DNA of 64,000 nucleotides, taken from the NCBI GenBank assembly GCA_017302895.1, contig JAFLBV010000002.1, positions 62,001 to 126,000 of the forward strand. The letters run 5' to 3'. Below are positions 11,266 to 20,120 of this stretch, piece by piece; position 1 is the first letter of the stretch, and each line of letters opens with the position of its first letter. A program made the translations under genes and the position numbers. The notes below the pieces were generated by a model, which searched no databases, had not been told where the DNA came from, and was given only the letters and a program-made list of their open reading frames with translations. The DNA is from Ignavibacteria bacterium. Its GTDB lineage: Bacteria > Bacteroidota > Ignavibacteria > Ignavibacteriales > Ignavibacteriaceae.

Positions 11266-11311
11266 TAAAATCTTTAAAATTGTTAAAGCAAGATAACAGA
11301 AATCGAGAGTA

Positions 11312-11356
11312 TAAAAAAGAAAAAGGCGATCAAATCATCATTAAATCTGACCGCCT
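11312..11356 (-). terminator. Terminator of asnS
   Basis: Read on the minus strand, AGGCGGTCA (11348-11356) pairs with TGATCGCCT (11324-11332, one G-T pair), and a T-rich run follows. It begins 7 bp past the asnS stop codon. Confidence 0.75.
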
Positions 11357-11362
11357 GTAAAT

Positions 11363-12760
11363 TTAGAATAACAGATTGTTGGGGGTTCTTGGGTAGGGAA
11401 TTACATCACGGATGTTTTTCATCCCTGTAAGGTACATGACAGCACGCTCAAGACCGAGTCCGAATCCTGCATGAGGGAATGATCCAAATTTTCTGATGTC
11501 CTGATACCACTCATACTCTTCAGGTACAATTCCAACCGCAAGCATCTTCTGATGGAGGACTTCATAGTTTTCCTCTCTCTGGCTTCCTCCGATTATCTCA
11601 CCAACACCGGGAACCAGTAAATCCATGGCTCTTACAGTCTTGTTGTCGCTATTCAGCTTCATATAGAAAGCTTTTATATCCTTAGGATAGTCAATAACGA
11701 AGACGGGCTTCTTAAAGATTTCCTCAGTAATATATCTTTCATGTTCCGTTTGGAGATTTTCTCCCCACTCAACGGGATATTCAAATGTATGACCCGATTT
11801 TTTCAGGTAATCGATTGCTTCAGTGTATGTGATCGTTGCGAAATCTGAATTCAAAACATTGTCAAGACGGGACAGGAGTTCATTATCAACAAACTTGTTA
11901 AAAAATTCCAGTTCATCCGGTGCTTGAGTCATTACTTCATTCAGGACGAACTTCATCATATCCTGTGCCAGCCTCATATCATCTTCCAGCTCAGCGAATG
12001 CTATTTCAGGTTCAATCATCCAAAATTCGTTTGCATGACGGGCGGTATTTGAATTTTCAGCACGGAAAGTCGGTCCAAAAGTGTAAACATTTCTGAAAGC
12101 AAAACAGAATGCTTCTACCGCAAGTTGTCCTGAAACGGTAAGAAATGATGGTTTTCCAAAGAGCTCCTGCGAAAAATCTATCTGTTTTTTTTCATCCCTT
12201 GGGGGATTGTCAATGTTCAGTGTAGTTACACGAAACATTTCTCCGGCGCCCTCGGCATCTGTACTTGTTATGATCGGAGTATGAACATAAACGAAGCCTT
12301 TTTCCTGAAAGAATTTGTGAATTGCATATGAAACTATCGATCTGACCCGGAAAGTTGCCATATAGGTATTGGTTCTGGGTCTAAGATGAGCGATGGTTCT
12401 GAGGAATTCGAAAGAATGTCTTTTCTTCTGAATGGGGTTATCGAGTGAAGCAAAGCCGACCACTTTTATTTCATCAGCTTTTAGTTCGAAAGGTTGTTTG
12501 TCGCCCAATGAGCGAACATATGCTCCGTTTATCTCAAGCGATGAACCGATGGAAATTTTTTCAATTTCTTCAAAGTTGGAGATTGAATCATCAAACACAA
12601 CCTGAAGATTCTTGAAACAGGAACCATCATTTAATTCAATAAATCCAAAATTCTTGGAGATGCGCGAAGTTCTTACCCAACCGGTAAGTTTTAATTTTTC
12701 GCCTTCAAATTTTTCTCCTCCGGCGAGCAGATCTTTAACCGTAACGGCATTATATGACAT
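11363..12760 (-). CDS. asnS: Asparaginyl-tRNA synthetase
   Basis: This 465-residue class IIb synthetase has an N-terminal OB-fold anticodon-binding domain (residues about 15-110, with TGWVRTSR and IELNDGS). The class II core contains motif 2 [12 protein letters not shown] and motif 3 [15 protein letters not shown], and the protein ends PRTPNNLLF, typical of AsnRS. It charges tRNA-Asn with asparagine. A minus-strand TAAATTTG at 12791-12798, 31 bp upstream of the ATG, matches the Bacteroidota -7 element and is a plausible promoter. The gene is divergent from the phosphatase gene across 128 bp. Confidence 0.98.
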   Translation of the reverse strand: MSYNAVTVKDLLAGGEKFEGEKLKLTGWVRTSRISKNFGFIELNDGSCFKNLQVVFDDSISNFEEIEKISIGSSLEINGAYVRSLGDKQPFELKADEIKVVGFASLDNPIQKKRHSFEFLRTIAHLRPRTNTYMATFRVRSIVSYAIHKFFQEKGFVYVHTPIITSTDAEGAGEMFRVTTLNIDNPPRDEKKQIDFSQELFGKPSFLTVSGQLAVEAFCFAFRNVYTFGPTFRAENSNTARHANEFWMIEPEIAFAELEDDMRLAQDMMKFVLNEVMTQAPDELEFFNKFVDNELLSRLDNVLNSDFATITYTEAIDYLKKSGHTFEYPVEWGENLQTEHERYITEEIFKKPVFVIDYPKDIKAFYMKLNSDNKTVRAMDLLVPGVGEIIGGSQREENYEVLHQKMLAVGIVPEEYEWYQDIRKFGSFPHAGFGLGLERAVMYLTGMKNIRDVIPYPRTPNNLLF

Positions 12761-12888
12761 ATTGATCCAAAATTTATTCTAATTCAATTCCAAATTTAGT
12801 GAAAATTTATTTGCAAGGACTCTACTAACGAATGTTCTTTTAAAATCGGGCAGTCTAAAGTATGTTTGTATTAAAGAATTCAAAAAAA

Positions 12889-13380
12889 ATGGAAGAAAAA
12901 GTGAAAGTATTGTTTGTTTGTCTTGGGAATATCTGCCGTTCACCTGCTGCAGAGGGAGTGTTTCGTGAGAAAGCTAAAATCGCCGGACTGGAAAGTAATT
13001 TTGAGATAGATTCAGCAGGGACAGCAGGTTACCACATTGGTGAGTCGGCTGACAGAAGAATGATAACACATTGTAATGAAAGAGGTTATGATATCACACC
13101 TCACAGAGCAAGGAAACTGTCCGCAAATGATCTTAAAGAATATGACATTATTTTGGCAATGGACAGATCAAATTATTATAACATTACATCGCTGGATTCA
13201 GATGGCACATATCGCGAAAAAATCAGAATGATGACCGATTTTGTTACTCGATGGAATGTAAATGAAGTACCGGATCCGTATTATGACGGACCTGAGGCAT
13301 TCCATCATGTAATCGACCTTCTCGAGGATGGATGTGATAATTTACTTAATTACCTGCTTAATCATTACAATCCAAAATGA
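12889..13380 (+). CDS. Low-molecular-weight protein tyrosine phosphatase family
   Basis: The catalytic P-loop is intact: C11-LGNIC-R17-S in VCLGNICRS. The general-acid aspartate lies in VPDPYYDG near the C-terminus. The size (163 residues from ATG 12889) is typical. ATG 12862 gives nine more residues; neither start has a strong ribosome-binding site, and 12889 is preferred because it places the P-loop at the usual position. The stop overlaps the start of the fructosamine-kinase gene by 4 bp (ATGA). LMW-PTPs of this kind can remove phosphate from protein-bound ribulosamine-5-phosphate, so the coupling suggests protein deglycation rather than phosphotyrosine signalling (inference). Confidence 0.93.
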   Translation: MEEKVKVLFVCLGNICRSPAAEGVFREKAKIAGLESNFEIDSAGTAGYHIGESADRRMITHCNERGYDITPHRARKLSANDLKEYDIILAMDRSNYYNITSLDSDGTYREKIRMMTDFVTRWNVNEVPDPYYDGPEAFHHVIDLLEDGCDNLLNYLLNHYNPK

Positions 13381-14225
13381 ATTATTTATCAGATTTGACA
13401 GGTGAAGATGTCAAGTTTGTGAGGAGGGCAGGAGGTGGGTGCATCGCTGATTTTGCAATCTATGCAGGAGCAAGTGGCACGCAATATTTTGTAAAAACTT
13501 ACAAAAGTGAAAGTGGGAATCTGAAGGCGGAAGTGGAGGCAGCAGGGCTAAATGAACTCGCAAAACAAAGTCAGATTCGTGTTCCAAAAGTCTTTGCCTG
13601 CTCCGGGAATACTCTTGTAATGGAAATGATAAAAGAAGGGCGAGCACGGTCTAATTTTTGGGAAAATTTTGGCAGAGATCTCTATTTTTTCCATGAGACA
13701 GTTTCCGATTCCGGATTCGGTTTCCATGAAGATAATTTTATCGGTGACTCTGTGCAGAAAAACACTCCATTTATGGACTCTTGGGTCGATTTTTACAGAG
13801 ATAAAAGACTTATGCCTCAATTTCGAATTATGAGCCAAAACGGTTATACTGATAAATTGCTGGCTACAAAATTTGACTCTCTGTTAAAAAGACTGCCTGA
13901 ATTAATTGATGATAAATCGGTAAAACCGTCCTTGCTGCACGGTGATTTATGGTCTGGGAATGTAATGGTGGATGAGACCGGGGAAGCTGTTATCTTCGAT
14001 CCGGCAGTTTATTATGGTGACCGGGAAACAGATATCGCGATGACGGAGCTGTTTGGAGGATTTGATGGCGACTTTTACGGGGCGTATTTCGAAAGTTATA
14101 GCCGGTATAACCAATACAAAGAGAGAAAAGAGCTATATCAACTCTATCATCTGATGAATCATTTAAATCTGTTTGGGTCAGGATATCTGGGGAGTGTGAA
14201 AAGTATAATTCAAAAATATGCTTAG
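13377..14225 (+). CDS. Fructosamine/ketosamine 3-kinase family protein
   Basis: This 282-residue protein matches the FN3K family. The APH-like kinase core has a HGDLWSGN catalytic loop (H188, D190) and the metal-binding D208 in FDPAVYYGDRE. It also has an N-terminal nucleotide-loop region with GGGCIADFA and the invariant FVKTY lysine. Family members phosphorylate O3' of sugar amines on proteins (fructosamines, and in bacteria mostly ribulosamines or erythrulosamines), after which the adduct falls off. The start overlaps the phosphatase stop by 4 bp, implying translational coupling. The gene ends directly against the convergent speD stop with no spacer. Confidence 0.92.
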   Translation: MNYLSDLTGEDVKFVRRAGGGCIADFAIYAGASGTQYFVKTYKSESGNLKAEVEAAGLNELAKQSQIRVPKVFACSGNTLVMEMIKEGRARSNFWENFGRDLYFFHETVSDSGFGFHEDNFIGDSVQKNTPFMDSWVDFYRDKRLMPQFRIMSQNGYTDKLLATKFDSLLKRLPELIDDKSVKPSLLHGDLWSGNVMVDETGEAVIFDPAVYYGDRETDIAMTELFGGFDGDFYGAYFESYSRYNQYKERKELYQLYHLMNHLNLFGSGYLGSVKSIIQKYA

Positions 14226-14579
14226 TTACACTTCAACTATTTTATTCCTGTCGACGACTTTGAAGAAGTATTTTCCCGGTTCAAATTCCTGAAGTGCTTC
14301 CTCAATAAATATTTCCAGTTTATCGGGTTCGGAGCAGGTGTACAAGTCGATGGAAAGTCTTGATTCCTCGGGAAAAGTATGGACCAATGCATGAGATTCG
14401 CTAAGAATGGATACGAAAGTCAAGCCCTGTGGAGTGAACTCGTGCTTCATAGATGATACTATTGAAAATCCGGATCTCTTGAGAAGCGAGTTGAAAACAG
14501 AGCTGATTTTCTCATTATCGTAAAGATCGTGACCTTTACAATTACAAAGCTCAAAAATCAGGGTGTATTTGTTCATCAT
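14226..14579 (-). CDS. speD: S-adenosylmethionine decarboxylase proenzyme
   Basis: This 117-residue protein is the short bacterial class of AdoMetDC. Self-cleavage is predicted between E61 and S62 in LSESHA, generating the pyruvoyl group. H67 and C82 (DLYTC) sit at the positions of the known catalytic His and Cys. The product, decarboxylated AdoMet, is the aminopropyl donor for spermidine synthase. A membrane-anchored spermidine synthase lies 3.4 kb away at 17995-19527. speD is divergent from the PspA-containing operon, with 111 bp between the two starts, so the region may be regulated together. Confidence 0.95.
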   Translation of the reverse strand: MMNKYTLIFELCNCKGHDLYDNEKISSVFNSLLKRSGFSIVSSMKHEFTPQGLTFVSILSESHALVHTFPEESRLSIDLYTCSEPDKLEIFIEEALQEFEPGKYFFKVVDRNKIVEV

Positions 14580-14690
14580 GGCAAAAATTCGCCGCTTGTC
14601 AGCGATTATAAAATTTAATCAAAAACAGAGTATAATTTAGCAGATTTTTAATTATATTTCGAACAAAATTAAATCATTCGAGGAAAAAAT

Positions 14691-15083
14691 ATGTCTTCAA
14701 AATATGAATTGGTAAAAAATTATTTAATTAATCTGGGATATCACATCTCAAGGGAAATACCGGAAGAGGAAATAGTGATTGTTGATGATACAGACAAGGG
14801 CATTTCGAATCTGATTATAGATTGCGAAAACCCTCTTTTGATCTTCGAACAGTACATTGGAAAACTCAAAAAAGATGAAAAAGATGTTTACAAAAAACTC
14901 CTTCAAGTAAACAGAAAACTTGTTCACGGGGCATTCGTCCTTGAAGAGGTTAATAACACGCTTCTTTTTAGAGACACCCTCCAATTGGAGAATCTTGATG
15001 AAAACGAAGTTGAAGGCACAATGTCATCCATCCATTTCGCGATGGCAGAGCATACTGATTTTCTTATTGAAATTTGCAAATAG
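14691..15083 (+). CDS. Small YbjN/CesT-like protein, first gene of the PspA operon
   Basis: This 130-residue acidic cytoplasmic protein has an alternating helix-strand pattern: an N-terminal helix, strands around EEEIVIVDD and NLIIDC, then a VHGAFVLEE, TLLFRDTLQL strand pair and a final helix. This recalls the type III chaperone/YbjN fold. In E. coli the pspA paralogue yjfJ is preceded by a small protein, YjfI (DUF2170), and this gene may be its counterpart (inference by position and size). The start has GAGGAAAAAAT just before ATG. It stops 11 bp before the pspA start. Confidence 0.6.
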   Translation: MSSKYELVKNYLINLGYHISREIPEEEIVIVDDTDKGISNLIIDCENPLLIFEQYIGKLKKDEKDVYKKLLQVNRKLVHGAFVLEEVNNTLLFRDTLQLENLDENEVEGTMSSIHFAMAEHTDFLIEICK

Positions 15084-15094
15084 AGGAGAACATG

Positions 15095-15796
15095 ATGAGT
15101 ATTTTCAAAAGGCTGTTTAAAATCGGTCAAGCAGAAGCCCATACAGTGATCGACAAACTCGAAGATCCAATCAAGATGTCGGAGCAGGCGATAAGGGATC
15201 TTAAGAACAATCTGTCACAAGCAATGCAGGCATTCGCCGAAGTAAAAGCTCAGGCGATCAAAATGGAAAGAGACAGAAATCTCTACAATGAAAGATCGAT
15301 TGAGTGGGAAAGAAAAGCTGTTCTTCTTCTCCAGCGGGCAGAATCAGGTCAGATGGCTCCCGAAGAGGCAGAACGGCTCGCAAAAGAAGCCCTGATCCAA
15401 AAAGAAGACAGTGTGAAAAAAGCCTCTGAATCTGCAATCAATCTGGAAAAGCAGAATGAAATGATTGGAAAACTTCAGATGCAAATTGAAAAATTAAGAA
15501 GGACCATTCAACAGCAGGAAAATGATCTTATTACGCTTAAAGCTAGAGCCAAAACTGCTGAATCAATGAAGAAGGTGAATAAACAGCTTTCAGGAATCGA
15601 TGCAGACAGTACTATTGCAATGCTGGAAAGAATGAAACAAAAAGTGGAAGCTGACGAAACTCTTGCTCAGGCTTATGCTGAAATGGAAGGTCTGAATGAG
15701 GGTCTCAATACAAAAATTGATAAAGCTCTTTCCGAGACTGACCTGCAGGGCGACCTTCTGCTTGAAGATCTTAAGAGCAAACTGAAAAAACCTTAA
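15095..15796 (+). CDS. pspA: PspA/IM30 (ESCRT-III-like) family protein
   Basis: The 233-residue protein has a short N-terminal amphipathic segment (MSIFKRLFKIGQAEAH) followed by long uninterrupted coiled-coil helices (about residues 25-210), as in PspA, IM30/Vipp1 and E. coli YjfJ. These proteins coat or remodel stressed inner membrane. ATGs exist at 15074, 15092 and 15095; 15095 is preferred because GAGGAGA lies about 6 bp upstream. No PspF, PspB or PspC is in the window; the partners are the DUF4178, lipoprotein, DUF350 and spermidine synthase genes downstream. Confidence 0.93.
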   Translation: MSIFKRLFKIGQAEAHTVIDKLEDPIKMSEQAIRDLKNNLSQAMQAFAEVKAQAIKMERDRNLYNERSIEWERKAVLLLQRAESGQMAPEEAERLAKEALIQKEDSVKKASESAINLEKQNEMIGKLQMQIEKLRRTIQQQENDLITLKARAKTAESMKKVNKQLSGIDADSTIAMLERMKQKVEADETLAQAYAEMEGLNEGLNTKIDKALSETDLQGDLLLEDLKSKLKKP

Positions 15797-15807
15797 TCAC
15801 TTATTTG

Positions 15808-15837
15808 GGGCATCCTTCTCAGGGTGCCCTGTTTTTT
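15808..15837 (+). terminator. Intra-operon hairpin after pspA (terminator or attenuator)
   Basis: GGGCATCC (15808-15815) pairs with GGGTGCCC (15822-15829, one G-T pair) over a 6-base loop, followed by T6 at 15832-15837. It stands between pspA and the DUF4178 gene, so it may lower expression of the distal genes relative to pspA. Confidence 0.6.
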
Positions 15838-15856
15838 ATCAAAACTGGATGTCAGC

Positions 15857-16408
15857 ATGGTTTTTAACTGGTTTAAAAAGAAGAAAAAAGAGGAAGAACA
15901 GCCGTCGTACGATCCGACCAACCTTAAAGTCACAGACCTAAGAAAAGGATTTATTCTTGATGTTGAAGGGGCAAGTTGGGAAGTAACAAAGGAGTTTGAA
16001 TATGACTGGGGTGATGATTTTTTTACTCTTGAGTTCCAAATAAAATCCTCTGATGCCACTGCATATTTGCATGTCGAAGAAGACGACGAAATCGAGATTA
16101 CCGTGATGAAGGAAGTGGATATCAATAATATTGACAAAAATTTGATTGAAGAAATTATCGAACAGGAAAAACCGAGACGGATAATTGAATTCAGCGGCAG
16201 GACTTTTTTCAGAAAAGCTGAAGCTGCAGGAAATTTCAGGGATATTTCAGGCAACACCTGGGAACCCTTCATCAGTTGGGACTACAGGGATGAAACAGGA
16301 AAGTATATTTTGTCGATTGAACAATGGGGTGAAGAAGACTTTGAGGCAAGTATCGGCAGGGTGGTACAAGAATATGAGATCAGCAACATTTTCCCCGGAA
16401 AGATTTAA
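15857..16408 (+). CDS. DUF4178 domain protein
   Basis: The 183-residue soluble protein opens with a Lys/Glu stretch (WFKKKKKEEEQ). It has beta-rich DUF4178-type units: GFILDVEGASWEV with EYDWGDDFFTLEFQI at about residues 30-75, and RTFFRKAEAAG with YILSIEQWG at about residues 115-165. DUF4178 proteins have no assigned activity but recur next to pspA, DUF350 and spermidine-synthase-like genes (recalled association). An upstream ATG at 15824 is rejected because that frame passes through the hairpin at 15808-15837. The stop TAA is immediately followed by the ATG of the lipoprotein gene. Confidence 0.75.
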   Translation: MVFNWFKKKKKEEEQPSYDPTNLKVTDLRKGFILDVEGASWEVTKEFEYDWGDDFFTLEFQIKSSDATAYLHVEEDDEIEITVMKEVDINNIDKNLIEEIIEQEKPRRIIEFSGRTFFRKAEAAGNFRDISGNTWEPFISWDYRDETGKYILSIEQWGEEDFEASIGRVVQEYEISNIFPGKI

Positions 16409-17143
16409 ATGAAAAAGATATTTCTTGCAACTCTTATGCTCCTTTTTCTTGCAGGTTGTGGCAAAGAGTACAAAAAACCGCCTGTCGATGATCTGATTAC
16501 AAAGCTTAACAATGAAAAAGTCCCTATGTATTCGATCATACTGAGCGATATGGATGTTGACGGTACATTCTTTAAGGACTACAAACATAAATATCAGATT
16601 ATAAAACAGTTTGACTCGATCAAAATAAAAGATGAGACCACCGACTGGATTGAAGTCAGCGAGGAAGTCTTCTGGGAAAATGAGAACTATCTCGGGATGG
16701 AAATTGCATCCAAGGGCGCTGACGGAAAGGTGAGCAAAGCCATTGCCCCGGCTGGTTACAATAATTATGTGGGTAATCCAAAGTACGGGAGTTGGGTTAA
16801 CAGCGGTTCCGGTTCATTTTGGCAGTTTTACGGACAGTACATGTTCCTCAGTTCGATGATGAACCTTGCATCAGGATCGGTTTTCCGCGGTGAGTACGAT
16901 GATTATAACAGAAACTACAGAAACCGAAAACCGTATTACGGTCCTATGTCGGGAGGAAGTTATAAATACGGTACTTACGGTTCATACACAACCAAAACAA
17001 AGCCTGCATCATTCGGTGAAAAGATTTCGAAAATAAAGTCCGGTTCGCAGAGCTTCAAAGAAAAAGTAAACAACAAAGTATCCCGTTCGGTTGGCAGAGG
17101 TACTCCCAATGTCAGATCACGCGGTGGATCGGGAGGTAAATGA
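16409..17143 (+). CDS. Lipoprotein of the PspA/DUF350 operon
   Basis: The 244-residue protein has a clear type II signal peptide with lipobox LAGC (C17). Residues about 25-150 are a soluble domain with a WIEVSEEVFWENENYLGMEI segment. The last about 85 residues are low-complexity, rich in Gly, Tyr, Arg, Lys and Ser, ending SRGGSGGK, with strongly basic character. That tail could bind acidic lipid headgroups, peptidoglycan or polysaccharide (inference). E. coli yjf operons also contain a lipoprotein (YjfM, DUF1190) at about this position, but I cannot show homology. It starts right at the previous stop, and its own stop is 1 bp before the DUF350 start. Confidence 0.75.
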   Translation: MKKIFLATLMLLFLAGCGKEYKKPPVDDLITKLNNEKVPMYSIILSDMDVDGTFFKDYKHKYQIIKQFDSIKIKDETTDWIEVSEEVFWENENYLGMEIASKGADGKVSKAIAPAGYNNYVGNPKYGSWVNSGSGSFWQFYGQYMFLSSMMNLASGSVFRGEYDDYNRNYRNRKPYYGPMSGGSYKYGTYGSYTTKTKPASFGEKISKIKSGSQSFKEKVNNKVSRSVGRGTPNVRSRGGSGGK

Positions 17144-17144
17144 G

Positions 17145-17990
17145 ATGATTTTAGACCATTTGCTCACAGCTGCAGTCTATTTTGCTGCAGGAGTTATTCT
17201 GATGCTTCTCGGTATCTTTGCGTTCAGGTTATTCAATCCGAAATATAATGTAAAAGATGAACTCGTCGAGAAAGATAATTTTGCATTTGCGATAGTTTTT
17301 GCGAGCTATTTTGCGGGAGTAATCATATCAATCGGAGGAGTCTTTTTCGGACCGTCCGGAGGACTTGTAAATGATTTGATAGATATTGCCATTTACGGGC
17401 TTCTTTCCATCATACTGCTGAATATTTCTGCATATATAAATGACTGGTTTATACTGCGGAAGATTGATGCTCCTAAAGAAATAACTGTGGACAGAAATGC
17501 CGGAACTGCGGTTGTACTTGGTGCTTCATCCATCGCCACAGGACTTGTGGTCTCGAGTGCAGTTTCAGGTGAAGGCGGAAGTATTCTGACAGCGATTGCA
17601 TTTTGGGTGATCGGCCAGTTTGCTCTTATTTTATTTTCATTTTTATATCAGTTTATCACTCCATACGATTATTTAAAAGAGATAGAACAGGACAATGTGG
17701 CTGTTGGACTTGGATTCGCAGGTATCCTGATTGCCATATCCATAATAATCAATGAAGCGATGTTTGGTGATTTTCCGGGCTGGGAAAATTTCATATCTGA
17801 TGTTGTGGTCGATCTATTGATTGGTATTGTTTTGCTTCCTCTGGTCAGAATCCTGACGGATAAGGTGATTCTTCCCGGCAAGCGATTAAGTTATGAAGTT
17901 CAGGGACAGTCAGTGCCAAATACTGGTGCCGGCCTGATAGAGGCTTTTGTTTATATAGGATCTGCACTACTAATAGGCTGGGCTCTATAG
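17145..17990 (+). CDS. DUF350 family membrane protein (two DUF350 units)
   Basis: The 281-residue protein has about eight transmembrane helices in two four-helix repeats. Each repeat shows the DUF350 pattern: helix ending with charged residues, then KDNFAFAIVFASYFAGV (repeat 1) and QDNVAVGLGFAGILIAI (repeat 2). This is the YjfL/UPF0719 family, of unknown function. ATG 17145 is chosen because GGGAGGT lies 7 bp upstream; earlier ATGs in the frame overlap the lipoprotein gene. It is followed 4 bp later by the spermidine synthase start. Confidence 0.85.
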   Translation: MILDHLLTAAVYFAAGVILMLLGIFAFRLFNPKYNVKDELVEKDNFAFAIVFASYFAGVIISIGGVFFGPSGGLVNDLIDIAIYGLLSIILLNISAYINDWFILRKIDAPKEITVDRNAGTAVVLGASSIATGLVVSSAVSGEGGSILTAIAFWVIGQFALILFSFLYQFITPYDYLKEIEQDNVAVGLGFAGILIAISIIINEAMFGDFPGWENFISDVVVDLLIGIVLLPLVRILTDKVILPGKRLSYEVQGQSVPNTGAGLIEAFVYIGSALLIGWAL

Positions 17991-17994
17991 GTTT

Positions 17995-19527
17995 GTGAAA
18001 AAATCCAACCTTTTAAAGTTATGTCTCTTTGCCACAGGAGTTTCGGGCATTGTGGCGGAGTATATTCTCTCTACTCTTGCTGCATATTTTCTTGGAGACT
18101 CGGTCATTCAATGGACGCTTATTGTCTCTTTGATGCTGTTTTCCATGGGGCTTGGGAGCAGTTTAAGTAAATTTATTAAACATAATTTACTCGAAAAATT
18201 CATCCTGATTGAGTTTACACTCTCTATAGCGACCTCATTTTCAGCAATAATTGTCTACTCGATATCCGCATTCCCTGAATTTCGGGGAGTTACAATCTAT
18301 TCACTCTCTATTTTTATCGGATTATTGATCGGACTGGAGATTCCAATCGTAACCCGTCTGAACGAAGAGTTCGAAGAACTGAGGGTCAATATCGCGAATG
18401 TACTGGAAAAAGACTACTATGGAAGTCTGGTCGGTGGCATTTTTTTCGCTTTTGTTGGTTTGCCGATCATCGGACTGACTTACACTCCCTTTATCTTGGG
18501 TGCGATAGATTTCTCAGTAGCACTACTGCTTTATTTGCACCTTCGCGAGCGATTTAAATATTCAAAAATTGCGATGGGAACATTGATTATTTCAGTTACT
18601 ATTATCATTGTTTCAGGTGCCATATTTTCGAATCCAATAATCCGTTTTTCCGAGCAGTTAAAATACCTCGACAATATTGTTTATGAAGAGCAGACCAAAT
18701 ATCAGAAAATTGTTATTACAAAATGGAAAGAATATCACTGGCTCTACTTAAATAACAGTGTTCAATTTAGCACTTACGATGAATCGCTTTATCACGAACC
18801 CCTCGTCCATATTCCTCTTCAAATGTCCGGGAGTATGGATCGTGTACTAATACTTGGCGGTGGAGACGGTTGTGCAGCAAGGGAAGTCCTGAAATATCCT
18901 GCCGTGAAGGAAATTTATCTTGTGGATATTGATAAGGCAATTACCGACCTCGCGCAAAAAAACGATATACTCCTCGAGATTAATAAGGGCTCTCTGAATA
19001 ACAAAAAAGTCAAAATCATTAACACGGACGCTTTTCGGTATCTGGAGGAAAGCAATAGTCTATACGATGTCATCATCGCAGATTTCCCTGACCCAAGAAA
19101 TTCCGATATCAGTCGTCTGTATTCCAAAGAGTTTTATTCGATTGTCCAAAAACATCTCTCAAAAGATGGAATATTTATAACCCAGGCATGTAGTCCATAT
19201 TTCGCTGCGAAGGCTTTCTTTTGTATTGATACAACGATTAAAGCATCCGGTTTCAGTACGCTTAGAATGAGAAATCATGTTCCAACAATGGGGGAGTGGG
19301 GGTATATCATCGGTTCGACTTCGCTTAACGGGGAGCAACTCAAACAAAAATATAATGAAATTAAAATTGATGAGCATATAACCAACTGGTTAAATAACAA
19401 TGTGTTAGATGCCCTCATCTCATTTGGTAAATCTCCTCTGAAAGATAATGAGGAAATTAAGGTAAATAATCTTACTGAGCCGGTTCTTTACCGGTATTTT
19501 GAACAGGGAGACTGGGGTCTTTATTAA
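17995..19527 (+). CDS. Membrane-anchored spermidine synthase
   Basis: The 510-residue fusion begins with about seven hydrophobic helices (residues 5-215). A polyamine aminopropyltransferase domain (about 225-480) follows. It shows YHEPLVHI, the AdoMet-binding LILGGGDG (glycines 288-290, D291), DID for ribose binding and the catalytic DFPDP. It would transfer an aminopropyl group from decarboxylated AdoMet, supplied by SpeD, to putrescine or a related amine at the membrane. The start codon is GTG (17995). Activity on a soluble substrate versus a lipid or envelope amine cannot be told from sequence. Confidence 0.88.
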   Translation: MKKSNLLKLCLFATGVSGIVAEYILSTLAAYFLGDSVIQWTLIVSLMLFSMGLGSSLSKFIKHNLLEKFILIEFTLSIATSFSAIIVYSISAFPEFRGVTIYSLSIFIGLLIGLEIPIVTRLNEEFEELRVNIANVLEKDYYGSLVGGIFFAFVGLPIIGLTYTPFILGAIDFSVALLLYLHLRERFKYSKIAMGTLIISVTIIIVSGAIFSNPIIRFSEQLKYLDNIVYEEQTKYQKIVITKWKEYHWLYLNNSVQFSTYDESLYHEPLVHIPLQMSGSMDRVLILGGGDGCAAREVLKYPAVKEIYLVDIDKAITDLAQKNDILLEINKGSLNNKKVKIINTDAFRYLEESNSLYDVIIADFPDPRNSDISRLYSKEFYSIVQKHLSKDGIFITQACSPYFAAKAFFCIDTTIKASGFSTLRMRNHVPTMGEWGYIIGSTSLNGEQLKQKYNEIKIDEHITNWLNNNVLDALISFGKSPLKDNEEIKVNNLTEPVLYRYFEQGDWGLY

Positions 19528-19585
19528 CCAAATAGAACTGGAACTGCTATATTGATATTTTGTTTTAATACTTTTTGGAATACAC

Positions 19586-20107
19586 ATGTTTGAAGGCGCT
19601 TTCGGTCCGATTATTGTCGGACTTTTAAGGATTTGCGATGTTAGTCTGGGAACACTCAGAACCATACTCGTTGTTCAGGGCAAAAAATATCTTGCAGGAT
19701 TTGTCGGATTCTTCGAAGCTGCAATCTGGGTTATCGCAGTCAGTCAGATTTTTGCGTATCTTAATGACAATCCATGGATGATACTTGGGTATGCAACAGG
19801 TTACGGGCTTGGAAATGTTATCGGGGTGTGGTTCGAACAAAAGATCGGACTGGGATTTGTCCAGGTTACAATTTTTTCTTTGGAGAAATCGGACGAAATT
19901 GCAGCAGAACTCAGGTCGTCTGCCTTCGGAGTAACGATTCTTCCGGCAGAAGGTCTCACCGGTAACATCAAAATGCTCATATCTGTCGTTGACAGAAAAA
20001 AACAAAGACATCTCATGAAACTTGTTGAGTCGATCGACTCAAAAGCGTTTATTTCAATTCAGTCATCACTCCCTTATCGGGGATATAGACCCGGAGCCAG
20101 AATTTAG
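19586..20107 (+). CDS. UPF0316 membrane protein (DUF5698-DUF2179)
   Basis: The 173-residue protein has three N-terminal hydrophobic helices (residues about 8-80, with RICDVSLGTLRTILVVQGKK and GYGLGNVIGVWFEQ). A cytoplasmic about 85-residue DUF2179-like domain follows (VTILPAEGLTG, LISVVDRKK). The family is conserved but uncharacterised; the C-terminal domain is related to a small regulatory/ligand-binding fold. It lies 58 bp after the spermidine synthase gene and may be the last gene of that transcript, although the gap is larger than between the upstream genes. Confidence 0.85.
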   Translation: MFEGAFGPIIVGLLRICDVSLGTLRTILVVQGKKYLAGFVGFFEAAIWVIAVSQIFAYLNDNPWMILGYATGYGLGNVIGVWFEQKIGLGFVQVTIFSLEKSDEIAAELRSSAFGVTILPAEGLTGNIKMLISVVDRKKQRHLMKLVESIDSKAFISIQSSLPYRGYRPGARI

Positions 20108-20120
20108 TCTTAAAGAACAA

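Noticed and set aside
14580..14690. SAM or polyamine riboswitch between speD and the PspA operon
   Set aside because: The 111-bp AT-rich spacer has no conserved riboswitch core or strong stem I could draw.
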